Virus record (IMG/VR): IMGVR_UViG_3300040801_000642
Location: 1 to 35,323 of that record
Direction: 5' to 3' (one strand)
Length of the DNA stretch: 35,323 bases
Source of the DNA: a virus
A program made the translations under genes and the position numbers. Shown here piece after piece: positions 8,076-16,021 of this stretch (position 1 is its first letter; every line of letters starts with the position of its first letter). The notes under the pieces were generated by a model. It was not told the DNA's origin. It made no database searches and worked only from the letters and a program-made list of their open reading frames with translations.

Positions 8076-8524
8076 TATTTTGATTTAAGTTTTAGTTTGC
8101 TTAATCTGGACTTTAAGGTAGGAGTATCTTCTACTATGCGGGTTTCAATTGGATCTACATATTGAACTCCGACTTGGGGATATGATTTCTGCTCATATTT
8201 CTGTGCTACTCGTTCTGCTGCTTCAGTTCCATTAAATGCAATGAATTCCTCCTTCCATTTGATAGATGTCATTTTCTTATACCAAATCCAAACCCAATTG
8301 ACAGCTTTTGATTCAGCAAGTGGTTTTAACTTCTCTTTTAGTTTACTAATCTGATTTTCTGTTCTTTTTAACTCTTGTTTTAATTGTTCTCTCTTACGAT
8401 TTAATACAATTAAAGTCTGGTGTTCAATTGACAACTGTTTGAATTTGGGACCATTAACATCAATGTCTTCAATAACACCCTCAATCCTGCCAACACCATC
8501 TATCTTGCCTAATTGTTTAATCAT
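8075..8524 (-). CDS. Coiled-coil hypothetical protein, 149 aa
   Basis: The protein carries a clear coiled coil at about residues 38-75 (LNRKREQLKQELKRTENQIS and onward), a tryptophan-rich centre (VNWVWIWYKK) and a basic C-terminus (SRLSKLKLKSK). It is the first gene behind the promoter at 8581-8609, with SD AAAGGGGG before ATG 8524, and its stop overlaps the start of the acidic multi-module protein as TAATG. Operon position suggests it works with that protein, perhaps as a nucleic-acid-bound structural partner. No family recognised. Confidence 0.7.
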   Translation of the reverse strand: MIKQLGKIDGVGRIEGVIEDIDVNGPKFKQLSIEHQTLIVLNRKREQLKQELKRTENQISKLKEKLKPLAESKAVNWVWIWYKKMTSIKWKEEFIAFNGTEAAERVAQKYEQKSYPQVGVQYVDPIETRIVEDTPTLKSRLSKLKLKSK

Positions 8525-8580
8525 TTGTACCCCCTTTCTTCATTTGTTTTATTAAATAGGGCTTTTAAAAGATAAAGGTT

Positions 8581-8609
8581 AATATAGTCTAACTTGGATG
8601 ATTTGTCAA
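8581..8609 (-). promoter_or_regulatory. Consensus sigma70 promoter for 8524-8075 and downstream genes
   Basis: On the minus strand TTGACA (8604-8609) and TATATT (8581-8586) are separated by 17 bases. An A-rich GATAAAAAAGAG stretch lies just upstream, like the one in front of the 18073-18101 promoter. It sits in the 114-base gap before the coiled-coil gene. A promoter this close to consensus implies transcription by host RNA polymerase. Confidence 0.85.
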
Positions 8610-8638
8610 GCTCTTTTTTATCTAATACAATCTGCTAC

Positions 8639-8911
8639 TTAAAATTCCTCCGATTCATACCCTCTTGCTTGTAATGAATTTCCAGCTATCATCATTCTAA
8701 ATCTTTCAATTCTTCTTTTTAAATCATTTGATAATCGTTCTGCATCATCTACTGTTAAATCATATTTGTATTCTTTATTAAAGAAGATTAGAATTTCAAC
8801 TGGATTGGTTTTAAGTTCCATTTCATAAAACAATTCATACAAAAACAAATCATTCAATTCATTTCTGGATTTAGGATTTCTAATTTCATTATCTTTGATT
8901 GTCTTTTTCAT
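8639..8911 (-). CDS. Hypothetical protein, 90 aa
   Basis: A charged, helical protein starting MKKTIKDNEIRNPKSRNELN. SD AAAGGAG and the recurring ATTGAA spacer come before ATG 8911. It is the last gene before the promoter gap at 8525-8638, so it may end a transcription unit. No motif or family recognised. Confidence 0.65.
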   Translation of the reverse strand: MKKTIKDNEIRNPKSRNELNDLFLYELFYEMELKTNPVEILIFFNKEYKYDLTVDDAERLSNDLKRRIERFRMMIAGNSLQARGYESEEF

Positions 8912-8946
8912 TTCAATCTCCTTTTAAATTCAATTGTAATTCTGTT

Positions 8947-8977
8947 AAAATCTGGAGTGAATTGTCGTGTTGGAATT
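8947..8977 (-). repeat. Dispersed CACTCCAGATTTT element, copy 1
   Basis: On the minus strand this 31-base stretch reads CAACACGACAATTCACTCCA and then GATTTT. Related copies are at 18150-18180 and 21450-21480. All three lie in short non-coding gaps upstream of a minus-strand gene. A regulatory site or RNA element is possible; function unknown. Confidence 0.5.
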
Positions 8978-9188
8978 ACTCTTCTAAAATTTCAATCAAG
9001 TTAAATGCTTTTATTTCTTGTTTAACTTTATCTCTAAAGTCTTCTATCTCTTCCTGTGATGCATTTAATGAAATTCTGCTGCTTAATGCAGAATTGGATT
9101 TAACCTCCATTGGATTAAGAGAAACATGATACTCCAAATAGCCGTTTAATTCAATCAATTTATAAAAGACCTTGTTCCTTCTAAACAT
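8976..9188 (-). CDS. Hypothetical protein, 70 aa
   Basis: A small mixed-charge protein starting MFRRNKVFYKLIELNGYLEY, with an acidic helical C-terminal half. Its start overlaps the previous stop as TAATG, which argues for translational coupling with the 91-residue protein upstream. No motif recognised. Confidence 0.65.
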   Translation of the reverse strand: MFRRNKVFYKLIELNGYLEYHVSLNPMEVKSNSALSSRISLNASQEEIEDFRDKVKQEIKAFNLIEILEE

Positions 9189-9463
9189 TATGTTTTCTCC
9201 TTTGCCTTTTCAATTGTTAATTCAAACTCTTCAATTGGGAATACCCATCTGTTTTGTCCTGTTGTTCTTCTTCTCCCTTCATTTGACATATATGCAATTG
9301 TAGCTTTACCATGTTTGATTTCAGCATAGAAAAACTCAGGATCAATGTCTGATGTGTTCTTTTCAATTATGGTGAAATCAACAGGTTCTAAATTGTATTT
9401 GATTATTTCGTTATGATAGATAATATCCCCTATTTTCAATTGCTTTGCTTCATTTAACTTCAT
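9188..9463 (-). CDS. Hypothetical protein, 91 aa
   Basis: It begins MKLNEAKQLKIGDIIYHNEI, a strand-rich pattern (..L.IGD.I.) often seen in small SH3-like barrel domains of phages, and ends with an acidic helix. ATG 9463 overlaps the end of the arginase-fold-like gene by 14 bases. Function unknown; the barrel suggestion is only a pattern match. Confidence 0.65.
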   Translation of the reverse strand: MKLNEAKQLKIGDIIYHNEIIKYNLEPVDFTIIEKNTSDIDPEFFYAEIKHGKATIAYMSNEGRRRTTGQNRWVFPIEEFELTIEKAKEKT

Positions 9464-10190
9464 TATTTAATCCTTTCATTTGTTCTCTTATATTAGCCTC
9501 AAATTCCTTTGCAAGTTTGAAATCAAATGTACGTTTTCGAGATACATAATCAGTAATTACAGATTTATAACTCCTTTCAAATGGGAATATGAAATTCAAC
9601 CATTGTTTATCAGACCAGGGAGGAGTCCAGCAACTTGATCTACAAACAAATACATAATTAACATCAATCAATTGATCTGGTAATTCATAATTAATGCTTG
9701 TTATGTATTCTTTAACATCATTTAGATTACTTTCTGGTTTCTCCTTTCTCCAAGGTGGATAATACAAATGGTATTGATGTATTCTATTTCTTAGCATATA
9801 TGCCCAATTGCTACAATCCAATTTCAATTGGTTATCATAAAATATATCATGATGTTGGTCAAAATTGTGGATAATGAATTTGGTTCCTTTACCTTCAATT
9901 AATTCGGCAATATTGGAATGTGAATCATTTATATAAGCAATGAAGTTTGAGTTGTTATATAAATATGAAAGATCAAATACATTTCCCCAAAAGTTCTTTA
10001 GTAATTTGAAATTAGGATGAACAACTCTATTGGCTTTGGTCTTTGGATTGAATAGATCAACATTTCCCCATCTGAAAGGCCAAATGGATTCATAATAGAA
10101 ATTGTTCTGCTCATTCATTTGCCAATCAAAACCACTTAGATCGGGGAAAAAGTAATCCCAATCCACAGATAGGATGGTTTTTAATTGCAT
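9450..10190 (-). CDS. Possible arginase-fold (UPF0489-like) metal-dependent protein
   Basis: The 246-residue protein has an acidic/histidine motif series typical of metal-binding hydrolases: SVDWDYFF at about 8-15, INDSH at 87-91, HNFDQHHDIFYD at 108-119 and DCSNWAYML at about 125-133. The order and the D.HHD core recall the ureohydrolase/deacetylase superfamily and UPF0489. Such enzymes cleave C-N bonds in guanidino or acyl-amino substrates with two metal ions. It starts 2 bases after the stop of the winged-helix gene, so it is in the same operon. Substrate and even the fold remain uncertain. Confidence 0.5.
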   Translation of the reverse strand: MQLKTILSVDWDYFFPDLSGFDWQMNEQNNFYYESIWPFRWGNVDLFNPKTKANRVVHPNFKLLKNFWGNVFDLSYLYNNSNFIAYINDSHSNIAELIEGKGTKFIIHNFDQHHDIFYDNQLKLDCSNWAYMLRNRIHQYHLYYPPWRKEKPESNLNDVKEYITSINYELPDQLIDVNYVFVCRSSCWTPPWSDKQWLNFIFPFERSYKSVITDYVSRKRTFDFKLAKEFEANIREQMKGLNNEVK

Positions 10191-10191
10191 A

Positions 10192-10728
10192 TTAGCTTCC
10201 TTTCATAATATCTTGTAATTCATCCAATCGAATTGCACCACCTGACTTTTTCCTCAATTGTTCATTCAATTCATGGATCTTCTGTCCCTGTTTTGAAATA
10301 TGTCGATCCCTTTCTTGAATCATACCATCTTTATCTATGTTTTCCAATTTCAATTGCTTGATTTCATTTTCAAGTCTTTCAATTTGCTTGTTCTTGGATT
10401 CAATTAATTGTTCAATTGCATTTCCAATGTCAATGTAATCAATTCCATGTTGAGCTAACTTGGTTTCTTCTGGTTCTTCTTTTAGTTCTTCTTCAGGTTC
10501 TTTTGGTTCTGGTATATCAATTAAAGTATAGATTTTGGTTTTGCCTCTTTGTGCAATTGGTTTGATAACCCGCTTATTTTTGACTAAATCCCTTCTAACA
10601 CAAGTTGCAATTGAACTTGCATTTCGATCAGGTAATAGATCAATTACTTCTTGAGTTGTGAATTCACCTTTTTCAGCGACCAATAGATCAATAGCCTCTT
10701 TCACTTGTTCAATCAAAGTCATTTCCAT
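10192..10728 (-). CDS. Winged-helix-like N-terminus with C-terminal coiled coil
   Basis: Starting at ATG 10728 (AAGGAGAATTGAA just upstream) rather than the longer frame at 10782, the protein is 178 residues. Residues 1-75 look like a winged helix: VKEAIDLLVAEKGEFTTQEV, then DRNASSIATCVRRDLVKNK and a strand pair ending KTKIYTLI. A Glu/Pro linker follows, then a long heptad-rich coiled coil (IEQLIESKNKQIERLENEIK). This suggests a dimeric DNA-binding regulator or primosome-like accessory; the target is unknown. Confidence 0.65.
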   Translation of the reverse strand: MEMTLIEQVKEAIDLLVAEKGEFTTQEVIDLLPDRNASSIATCVRRDLVKNKRVIKPIAQRGKTKIYTLIDIPEPKEPEEELKEEPEETKLAQHGIDYIDIGNAIEQLIESKNKQIERLENEIKQLKLENIDKDGMIQERDRHISKQGQKIHELNEQLRKKSGGAIRLDELQDIMKGS

Positions 10729-10744
10729 TTCAATTCTCCTTCCT

Positions 10745-11020
10745 TCATTTAACAGTTGCAAAGAAATGTACTGCCCTTTCAATCAATTGATAATCATTAA
10801 TGGTCAATTCCCTTTCTTCTGGTTGACCACCTTTATAAAACCAAGGGGTGAACACAGTCTTATAAAGATGGTAGATTCTAATTCTATCAGGATTGCTAAA
10901 TTCATTACAATATTTAGCTCTCCTGCTATGGCAAGTCATTACCCGTTTCCAATTCTCCACAATGACTTGCCATTGCAGTCTATTCAATTCATTTCTATTG
11001 AATATGATTGCTAATCGCAT
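10745..11020 (-). CDS. Hypothetical protein, 91 aa
   Basis: A basic, tryptophan-containing small protein starting MRLAIIFNRNELNRLQWQVI. The start overlaps the previous stop as TAATG. It has a central cysteine pair (MTCHSRRAKYC) but no paired CxxC, so a zinc site is not clear. No family recognised. Confidence 0.6.
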   Translation of the reverse strand: MRLAIIFNRNELNRLQWQVIVENWKRVMTCHSRRAKYCNEFSNPDRIRIYHLYKTVFTPWFYKGGQPEERELTINDYQLIERAVHFFATVK

Positions 11021-11811
11021 TATGTAATCCCCAATCCAATCCGTTTACGCACATACCGTTTCAATGCAGTTGTCAATCTTTCCCTGGTCATATCCTCCGC
11101 AAATGGTTTTTGATCTTTCCATCCTGATTGTTTCCAATAGTATGCTATGTTATGGAAATCAATTGGTGCCAGCATAGCCTTGGATTCTTTGATTGCATTG
11201 TGAAGCATGGATGGGACAAAGTAATTGGAATTGATATGTCCCATAATATGATCGGGATCACCATCACCCATTGCTTTACCATTTTCAGCATCTACCATTA
11301 AACATAACCAACAATCACCATCAGATGGTGCTGGTATTTTATGATTGAAGAACTTATCAATAAACTTCTTACAGAATTCATCAGCCTTTCTTTTCTTCTT
11401 CTCAATCTTTTTCAATTCCTTTATATCATATGGTTTGTAATCCTTATCATTTACTGTAACTTGGTTTCCAGAAATTACCAATTCATCAACAAAGAGATAG
11501 GGATTTCCAGATACACTAATAAACCATATGAACTTTTCCTGAGTTATGCTGATATGATCCGGGGTATAGTAATTGATTCGATTCCTTGTAGTGATGGTTC
11601 TCCATCCATCGGTATTCAATTGAATGTTACCGTTTTTGAAGTATTTGACAATAATTGTATTGTGCAATCTGATTCCAACACAATTATCATCAATTCGAAT
11701 GATCCTGGTATTGTTTGAATTGCCATTTTTGGGTGCGGGTCTGCTCTCTTTGTTTTTGCCTCTTTCCAAATAAACAGCAATTGATTCATAATTGTTATTG
11801 AAATCGTCCAT
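11020..11811 (-). CDS. Phage-conserved hypothetical protein, 263 aa
   Basis: The N-terminal half is strand-rich (SIAVYLERGKNKESRPAPKN, GWRTITTRNRINYY). A lysine-rich helix follows, and then a C-terminal segment with PSDGDCWLC, DPDHIMGHINSNYFVPSMLH and a basic tail. I recognise this C-terminal pattern (DGDCWxC ... H ... Y.VPS(L/M)L..A) from many tailed phages; its function is not known. The Cys/His content may bind metal. It is transcribed between the 91- and 255-residue genes with SD AAAGGAG. Confidence 0.65.
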   Translation of the reverse strand: MDDFNNNYESIAVYLERGKNKESRPAPKNGNSNNTRIIRIDDNCVGIRLHNTIIVKYFKNGNIQLNTDGWRTITTRNRINYYTPDHISITQEKFIWFISVSGNPYLFVDELVISGNQVTVNDKDYKPYDIKELKKIEKKKRKADEFCKKFIDKFFNHKIPAPSDGDCWLCLMVDAENGKAMGDGDPDHIMGHINSNYFVPSMLHNAIKESKAMLAPIDFHNIAYYWKQSGWKDQKPFAEDMTRERLTTALKRYVRKRIGLGIT

Positions 11812-11844
11812 TTTAATTCTCCTTTCTTTTGTTTGAATATTGAT

Positions 11845-12609
11845 TTACCAATTGAGTTGACTCATATCCCCTACTTCTTCCAATTGAGCATCTATCCTTT
11901 CTTCATTTAAGGTTTCAATGCTGGTATCAATTGCAGATTTTGCCATGTCAAGTAATCCACTTTCTTCAAAGTCACCATAGAATCCCCAACATGAATCCAA
12001 ATCATTTTCATTTGGATCTTTAACATTAAAACCATATACATTTCCTGTCAAATAGTCATCATACAGTTTAACTTCAGATTTCAAAATGTCAACAACTTTA
12101 TCAATTCGATTCTTATTTAACTTCTTCCAATTGAATTCTTTCTTTACATTCTCCTTTGATACATAAATGAATCCTACTTGACCACTATCCCAAGGACAAT
12201 TGAATGGTCCTGTGCTGATTGTAATTACTGAATGATCGTAAAGGTAAAGCGGAAGTAGAATATAATTGGAGTCAATTGCCTTGTTAATGATTTTGTTGAC
12301 TCTTTCTTCTACTGCTTTATCAGCTAATGCAGAAGCATCTTTATATTTGTTTGCTATTTGTTGCCAACCTTCAAACCGTTCCCAATACTCAATTCGATCC
12401 CTTACGGTAGAATCATATTCTTTTGCCAATTCAACTCTGTATTCATTTGGATCAACGTTGGGTTGTTCGTGTCCAAGATCATAACGGGAATGCCAACAAA
12501 CCATTTTGCCCATCATATCAAACTCATCAATTGGGCTTAATGGATTGTCATCCAGATAGATTTCAATGATATGATCCTTGTATTCAATTGTCTCAATTGG
12601 TGCATCCAT
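11845..12609 (-). CDS. Widespread phage/plasmid conserved protein (LYLYDHS...CPWDSGQVG family)
   Basis: From ATG 12609 (AAGGAGG plus the ATTGAA spacer) the protein is 254 residues. It shows MMGKMVCWHSRYDLGHEQP, then LPLYLYDHSVITISTGPF.CPWDSGQVGFIYVSKE, and an acidic C-terminal region (DSCWGFYGDFEESGLLDMA). These blocks are the hallmark of an abundant but uncharacterised family carried by phages and plasmids. The longer frame to 12630 lacks a suitable SD. No enzymatic motif is obvious. Its neighbours are also of the accessory conserved-hypothetical kind. Confidence 0.7.
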   Translation of the reverse strand: MDAPIETIEYKDHIIEIYLDDNPLSPIDEFDMMGKMVCWHSRYDLGHEQPNVDPNEYRVELAKEYDSTVRDRIEYWERFEGWQQIANKYKDASALADKAVEERVNKIINKAIDSNYILLPLYLYDHSVITISTGPFNCPWDSGQVGFIYVSKENVKKEFNWKKLNKNRIDKVVDILKSEVKLYDDYLTGNVYGFNVKDPNENDLDSCWGFYGDFEESGLLDMAKSAIDTSIETLNEERIDAQLEEVGDMSQLNW

Positions 12610-12622
12610 TTCAATCCTCCTT

Positions 12623-12961
12623 TTATCCAATACATTTCAAAATGAATTCAGGATTGGAACTAATTGATTTATCCCATTCTTTGTATCTGACAAAGAATCT
12701 ATATAATTGTCTCCTTTTGTCTTTAATCCAAGCATCCAAATGAATGCCACTCACGTATCCAATTTCAAACGTTGCTGATACACCACCACATAATTCACTA
12801 CAATCTGGAAATCGTTTGAAAAAGGTATTCTCAGCTTGATTGATATACAAACGATCCCCTGAATCATTGATTCTACTGTAATCGAATCTATCCTGGGGAA
12901 ACCATTTAGGAATTGTAAATGTAACTCTAATTGAATCAATTGAAAATGGTAATTTATTCAT
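12623..12961 (-). CDS. Hypothetical protein, 112 aa
   Basis: A strand-rich protein (RVTFTIPKWFPQDRFDYSRI ... GGVSATFEIGYVSGIHLDAW) ending in basic RFFVRYKEW. SD AAAGAGG and the ATTGAA spacer precede ATG 12961, which overlaps the end of the 109-residue gene by 4 bases. Not recognised. Confidence 0.6.
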   Translation of the reverse strand: MNKLPFSIDSIRVTFTIPKWFPQDRFDYSRINDSGDRLYINQAENTFFKRFPDCSELCGGVSATFEIGYVSGIHLDAWIKDKRRQLYRFFVRYKEWDKSISSNPEFILKCIG

Positions 12962-13287
12962 TTCAATTCCTCTTTCTCTGGAATGATTACATCATCAAAC
13001 CACAATGATAACAAATAGGCACATCCCGCTTCCTTATGTTCATGCTTTGGATCAAATGATCGAAGAATTGAGACAATATGCCTTAATGCTTCTTTGGTAT
13101 TAATACCTTCTTTTGGAATGAATTCAGTTTCCTTTGGTAATCCTATAAAAAACCATCTTGAAACAATTCTATTCCATCTGGTATATCCATCCTTGAATTC
13201 TTTTGGAATTTGATCCCATTCAGGAAGTAATGATTTGATTTCCCCAAATGTTACATCTAAATTGGTCACTATTTTTGGTTTAATCAT
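12958..13287 (-). CDS. Hypothetical protein, 109 aa
   Basis: It starts MIKPKIVTNLDVTFGEIKSL and contains W..IP.EFKDGYTRWNRIVSRWFFIGL, a histidine/acid-rich centre (DPKHEHKEAG) and an amphipathic helix. Four-base overlaps with both neighbours (ATGA-type) mark it as part of a coupled gene string. Not recognised. Confidence 0.6.
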   Translation of the reverse strand: MIKPKIVTNLDVTFGEIKSLLPEWDQIPKEFKDGYTRWNRIVSRWFFIGLPKETEFIPKEGINTKEALRHIVSILRSFDPKHEHKEAGCAYLLSLWFDDVIIPEKEELK

Positions 13288-13688
13288 ATTGCTTCTCCCT
13301 CTTTTGTTTCTGAATTACCAACTGGAATTCCAATTGCATTCCATGCTCCATCGGTTATAAAGATAAACCGATGTTTCAATGCAAAATCAAGCATAGTACC
13401 ATTAATCAATTGTTTAACTGCTTCATCCTTGATTACAGCCCATTTACCTGTTCTATATGGATTGGGAGGCATTCCATCTTTTGATCGCATTTCTTCATCT
13501 GTAGTGTTATCATTAATTGAAATGAATATAATGCCTTGTTCCATCCATTTTTTGCAATCATTACAAGGCTCATCATTTATTACGCCACAATTCATTGGAA
13601 GTGAATTTTTGAGTCTTCTATCCAATACAATTCCCATCGGTTTATTGCAATAATAACAATTGAACATTCCAACATGAGACTTTTCCAT
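13284..13688 (-). CDS. Zinc-finger-like conserved phage protein, 134 aa
   Basis: Start taken at ATG 13688 after GAAGGGAG. Residues 10-60 hold CYYCNKPMGIVLDRRL, then NCGVINDEPCNDCKKWMEQGIIFISI: two C-x2-C pairs about 30 residues apart, typical of a zinc ribbon. The remainder (PYRTGKWAVIKDEAVKQLI) matches a family I recall from phage early regions without known function. Coupled to the downstream gene by overlap. Confidence 0.65.
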   Translation of the reverse strand: MEKSHVGMFNCYYCNKPMGIVLDRRLKNSLPMNCGVINDEPCNDCKKWMEQGIIFISINDNTTDEEMRSKDGMPPNPYRTGKWAVIKDEAVKQLINGTMLDFALKHRFIFITDGAWNAIGIPVGNSETKEGEAI

Positions 13689-13725
13689 TGTAATTCTCCC
13701 TTCATTCATTTGATTTAACTTCGAT

Positions 13726-15012
13726 TTAACTCATGAATTTATCAATGTATTCTTCAACCAAATCATTTCCAATCAATTCATTCAAATTCCTTTCAAGTTT
13801 GTAAATCAATCGTTTCGTTTTACTTGCCTTTTCCCTTTGGGATTTACTAAGCATATCAAACCCCAATTCATTTCCAAACTCTTCGAAATCAGGATGCTGC
13901 CATAGATAGGCAATATCAATTAGCATTGAATGCCAAACGTCTTTAACCAATGGTGGTTTGGCTACTCCCTGATCTTTAGGATAGGTTAAATCATTTACTC
14001 TCAATTCCATTTGACCATAACGATCCTGGTATTGTTTGAAATATACTTTCAATGCTTCAATTCGATCATCGACACTTGATTCCCGGTCAAACAATAGCCG
14101 ATGTCCGAATCCAGTTGAATAATAGAATGTCTTTTCAACTTCATTGCATTCCAATACTAATTTCCAATGATCCATTTCAGTTGAATCCATATTTGGATTG
14201 GAATACTCTTGAAATATGGAGTTGCATTTGATGTTATGGTTTTTCAACCATTCATCAATCTCATTGATCTGTTTTGATTTGTCAATTGAAGCTGGCAACG
14301 TAACAAAGAAATCAATTACCTCTTGTGGCAAGTATTCAATTAACCAATTGGTTCCGTATTTATATCCGCATTCAGGACATTCTTTGCAAAGTATGCCATC
14401 AGGATGTTCATATGGATAAGTCCAATTGGCAATCTTTTCCTCAGTTTTGTATTCAATTACACCATTATCAAACCAGGACTTTTCAAATCCTTCCGGTTCA
14501 TATTTCATGTTTTTCAATTGCATCAACTTTACCTTTTTAATCATCTTTCCAATTGGACTTGTGGGTAGATTATTCAAATTCATTCTTAGCACATTGAATT
14601 CATGTTTATTCTTTGGATTGTATTTCAATACGTCAAATAGCTTCGCTAATTCCTTATCTTTCATTTTCCAGGTGTTTACCCTGATATTTACTATTTCGAG
14701 CTTTTTAGACCTATTCCAATTCTTCTGATGAATACACCATGCTCTGGCATCATTTAAATGCCATTCTTTCCAATATTCAATCATTTGAAGCAAATCATTC
14801 TTATCCATATACAATTCATCCAATTCAAGCAACTCATCATATGCCTGTCCTCCCCAATTCATTGAATGAGCCGATATGGATAGCTTTTGATATGGTACAG
14901 CCGGTTTCAAATGGACATCCAGTTTTCCATTGACATCATTTTCGGTTTTCAATTCCCAATCCAATACAACTTGCTTTCCGTCTTGTTTTCCGATCACCAT
15001 TGACTTTTTCAT
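13726..15012 (-). CDS. Phage-conserved hypothetical protein, 428 aa (possibly two fused families)
   Basis: The N-terminal part has SMNWGGQAYDELLELDELYM, then MIEYWKEWHLNDARAWCIHQ. A central CPECGYKYGTNWLIEYLPQEVIDFF carries one CxxC. The C-terminal part has VKDVWHSMLIDIAYLWQHPDFEEFGNELGFD. Each block recalls a different small phage family (the WHLND.(x)2.C.HQ type, the YGxxWLxxxLP type and the FE(E/D)(F/W)..(E/D)LG(F/Y)D type), so this may be a fusion. None has a known function. SD GAAGGGAG lies before ATG 15012; the next minus-strand start is 38 bases past its stop. Confidence 0.65.
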   Translation of the reverse strand: MKKSMVIGKQDGKQVVLDWELKTENDVNGKLDVHLKPAVPYQKLSISAHSMNWGGQAYDELLELDELYMDKNDLLQMIEYWKEWHLNDARAWCIHQKNWNRSKKLEIVNIRVNTWKMKDKELAKLFDVLKYNPKNKHEFNVLRMNLNNLPTSPIGKMIKKVKLMQLKNMKYEPEGFEKSWFDNGVIEYKTEEKIANWTYPYEHPDGILCKECPECGYKYGTNWLIEYLPQEVIDFFVTLPASIDKSKQINEIDEWLKNHNIKCNSIFQEYSNPNMDSTEMDHWKLVLECNEVEKTFYYSTGFGHRLLFDRESSVDDRIEALKVYFKQYQDRYGQMELRVNDLTYPKDQGVAKPPLVKDVWHSMLIDIAYLWQHPDFEEFGNELGFDMLSKSQREKASKTKRLIYKLERNLNELIGNDLVEEYIDKFMS

Positions 15013-15063
15013 TTCAATTACTCCCTTCTTTCATTTGATTGAATGTTTTGCATTTAACTTGGA

Positions 15064-15582
15064 TTATTCGTCAATCATTCCAAATGAATTCTTTCTATAT
15101 GTTGGTTCAAGACAAACGATCAAGGAATAGTTTAATTGATTCTCCCATTGATAATATGGAACTGGTTTAACATAGCAATAAGGAATCCCTTCTGGATTGT
15201 TCCAAATGGATAGAATCTTTCCTTTGCGATTCAATCCAATATTTCCTGTAAATGTAATTGTTTGTCCTATTTCGTATTTAATTGGAAATAGTGTTACCAA
15301 TTCAGTTTCAATTCCTTCTCTAATGAATAGTCTTTGATTGACTTCATAACACCCCGAAACGGGTACGCCAAATAGATTCAATTCATCTGAATATGCAAAG
15401 AATGTTGTACCCAGGACCAAATGGTAATCCAATCCTGTTTGTTTTACAAATTGATCCAGCCATTGTTGCGGAAGTGCTGTATCCACAGTCACATCCAATT
15501 CCATATGTTTCAATAACTCTCCTTTTGTCCATCCAGTTCTTTCCAATTCATCCTTCTTAAAGACTTTGTGTTTGATTGTCAT
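15064..15582 (-). CDS. Hypothetical protein, 172 aa
   Basis: Start set at ATG 15582 after AAAGGGAGAATTGAA; the frame extends to 15636 but without an SD. It begins MTIKHKVFKKDELERTGWTK, then a strand-rich body with VPVSGCYEVNQRLF and KYEIGQTITFTGNIGLNRKG, which looks like a small beta-barrel. Its stop is followed by the shared CCAAGTTAAATGC leader of the next gene. Not recognised. Confidence 0.6.
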   Translation of the reverse strand: MTIKHKVFKKDELERTGWTKGELLKHMELDVTVDTALPQQWLDQFVKQTGLDYHLVLGTTFFAYSDELNLFGVPVSGCYEVNQRLFIREGIETELVTLFPIKYEIGQTITFTGNIGLNRKGKILSIWNNPEGIPYCYVKPVPYYQWENQLNYSLIVCLEPTYRKNSFGMIDE

Positions 15583-15779
15583 TTCAATTCTCCCTTTTGA
15601 TATTCTGCATTTGATTTGATTGATATGACTTCCCAATGTTGTGTGCCAGTAGTAACATCAGTTTGAATCAAATACATATTAAAGAATCGTTTGAAATAAT
15701 TCATATGTATTTGATTCAATCTAAATGATCCCATGCGCTCATTCTTTAGCCAAATGACCATGAATTTCTCATCATCCAT
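15579..15779 (-). CDS. Hypothetical protein, 66 aa
   Basis: A small strand-rich protein starting MDDEKFMVIWLKNERMGSFR, ending in KSNAEYQKGELK. It overlaps the next start by four bases and follows the 62-residue gene after a 3-base gap, so it belongs to a coupled string. The last codons encode the SD of the following gene. Not recognised. Confidence 0.55.
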   Translation of the reverse strand: MDDEKFMVIWLKNERMGSFRLNQIHMNYFKRFFNMYLIQTDVTTGTQHWEVISIKSNAEYQKGELK

Positions 15780-15782
15780 TAA

Positions 15783-15971
15783 TTAATCCTTTCTATTCAA
15801 TTCTTTACTCATATCAATATCAACATTAAAACTTCCATCAATATAGAATGCTTCAGTAGGTAGTGGGTAATCATCTGATTCAGCTATTGCAATTGCTTCT
15901 GTTAATGAATTAGCTTCGATATTCATTGTTGAATATACTTCCCAACTACATGAAACTTTAAATATAGCCAT
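15783..15971 (-). CDS. Small conserved phage protein, DpnD/PcfM-like pattern, 62 aa
   Basis: The pattern MAIFKVSCSWEVYSTMNIEA.SL.EAIAIAE....P....YIDGSFNVDID matches a widespread small alpha/beta phage family. There a beta strand is followed by (V/I)EA.SL.EA(I) and ends in Y.DGSF.VD. It resembles DpnD/PcfM-like domains in outline. Function unknown. The start follows AAGGGAGAATTGAA with the shared leader upstream. Confidence 0.6.
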   Translation of the reverse strand: MAIFKVSCSWEVYSTMNIEANSLTEAIAIAESDDYPLPTEAFYIDGSFNVDIDMSKELNRKD

Positions 15972-16021
15972 TTCAATTCTCCCTTCATTTGATTAAATGG
16001 ATTGTTTGGGCATAACTTGGC
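15972..16021 (-). promoter_or_regulatory. Shared intergenic leader (CCAAGTTA ... CAAACAATC ... GGGAGAATTGAA-ATG)
   Basis: Between the stop of the upstream gene and this ATG the minus strand reads GCCAAGTTATGCCCAAACAA, then TC...CAAATGAAGGGAGAATTGAA. The same modules in the same order occur before ATG 15012, 19285 and 19592, and in shortened form before 13688, 16858, 18037 and 18325. A repeated leader suggests duplication together with genes, or a common regulator acting on the mRNA. Confidence 0.6.
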
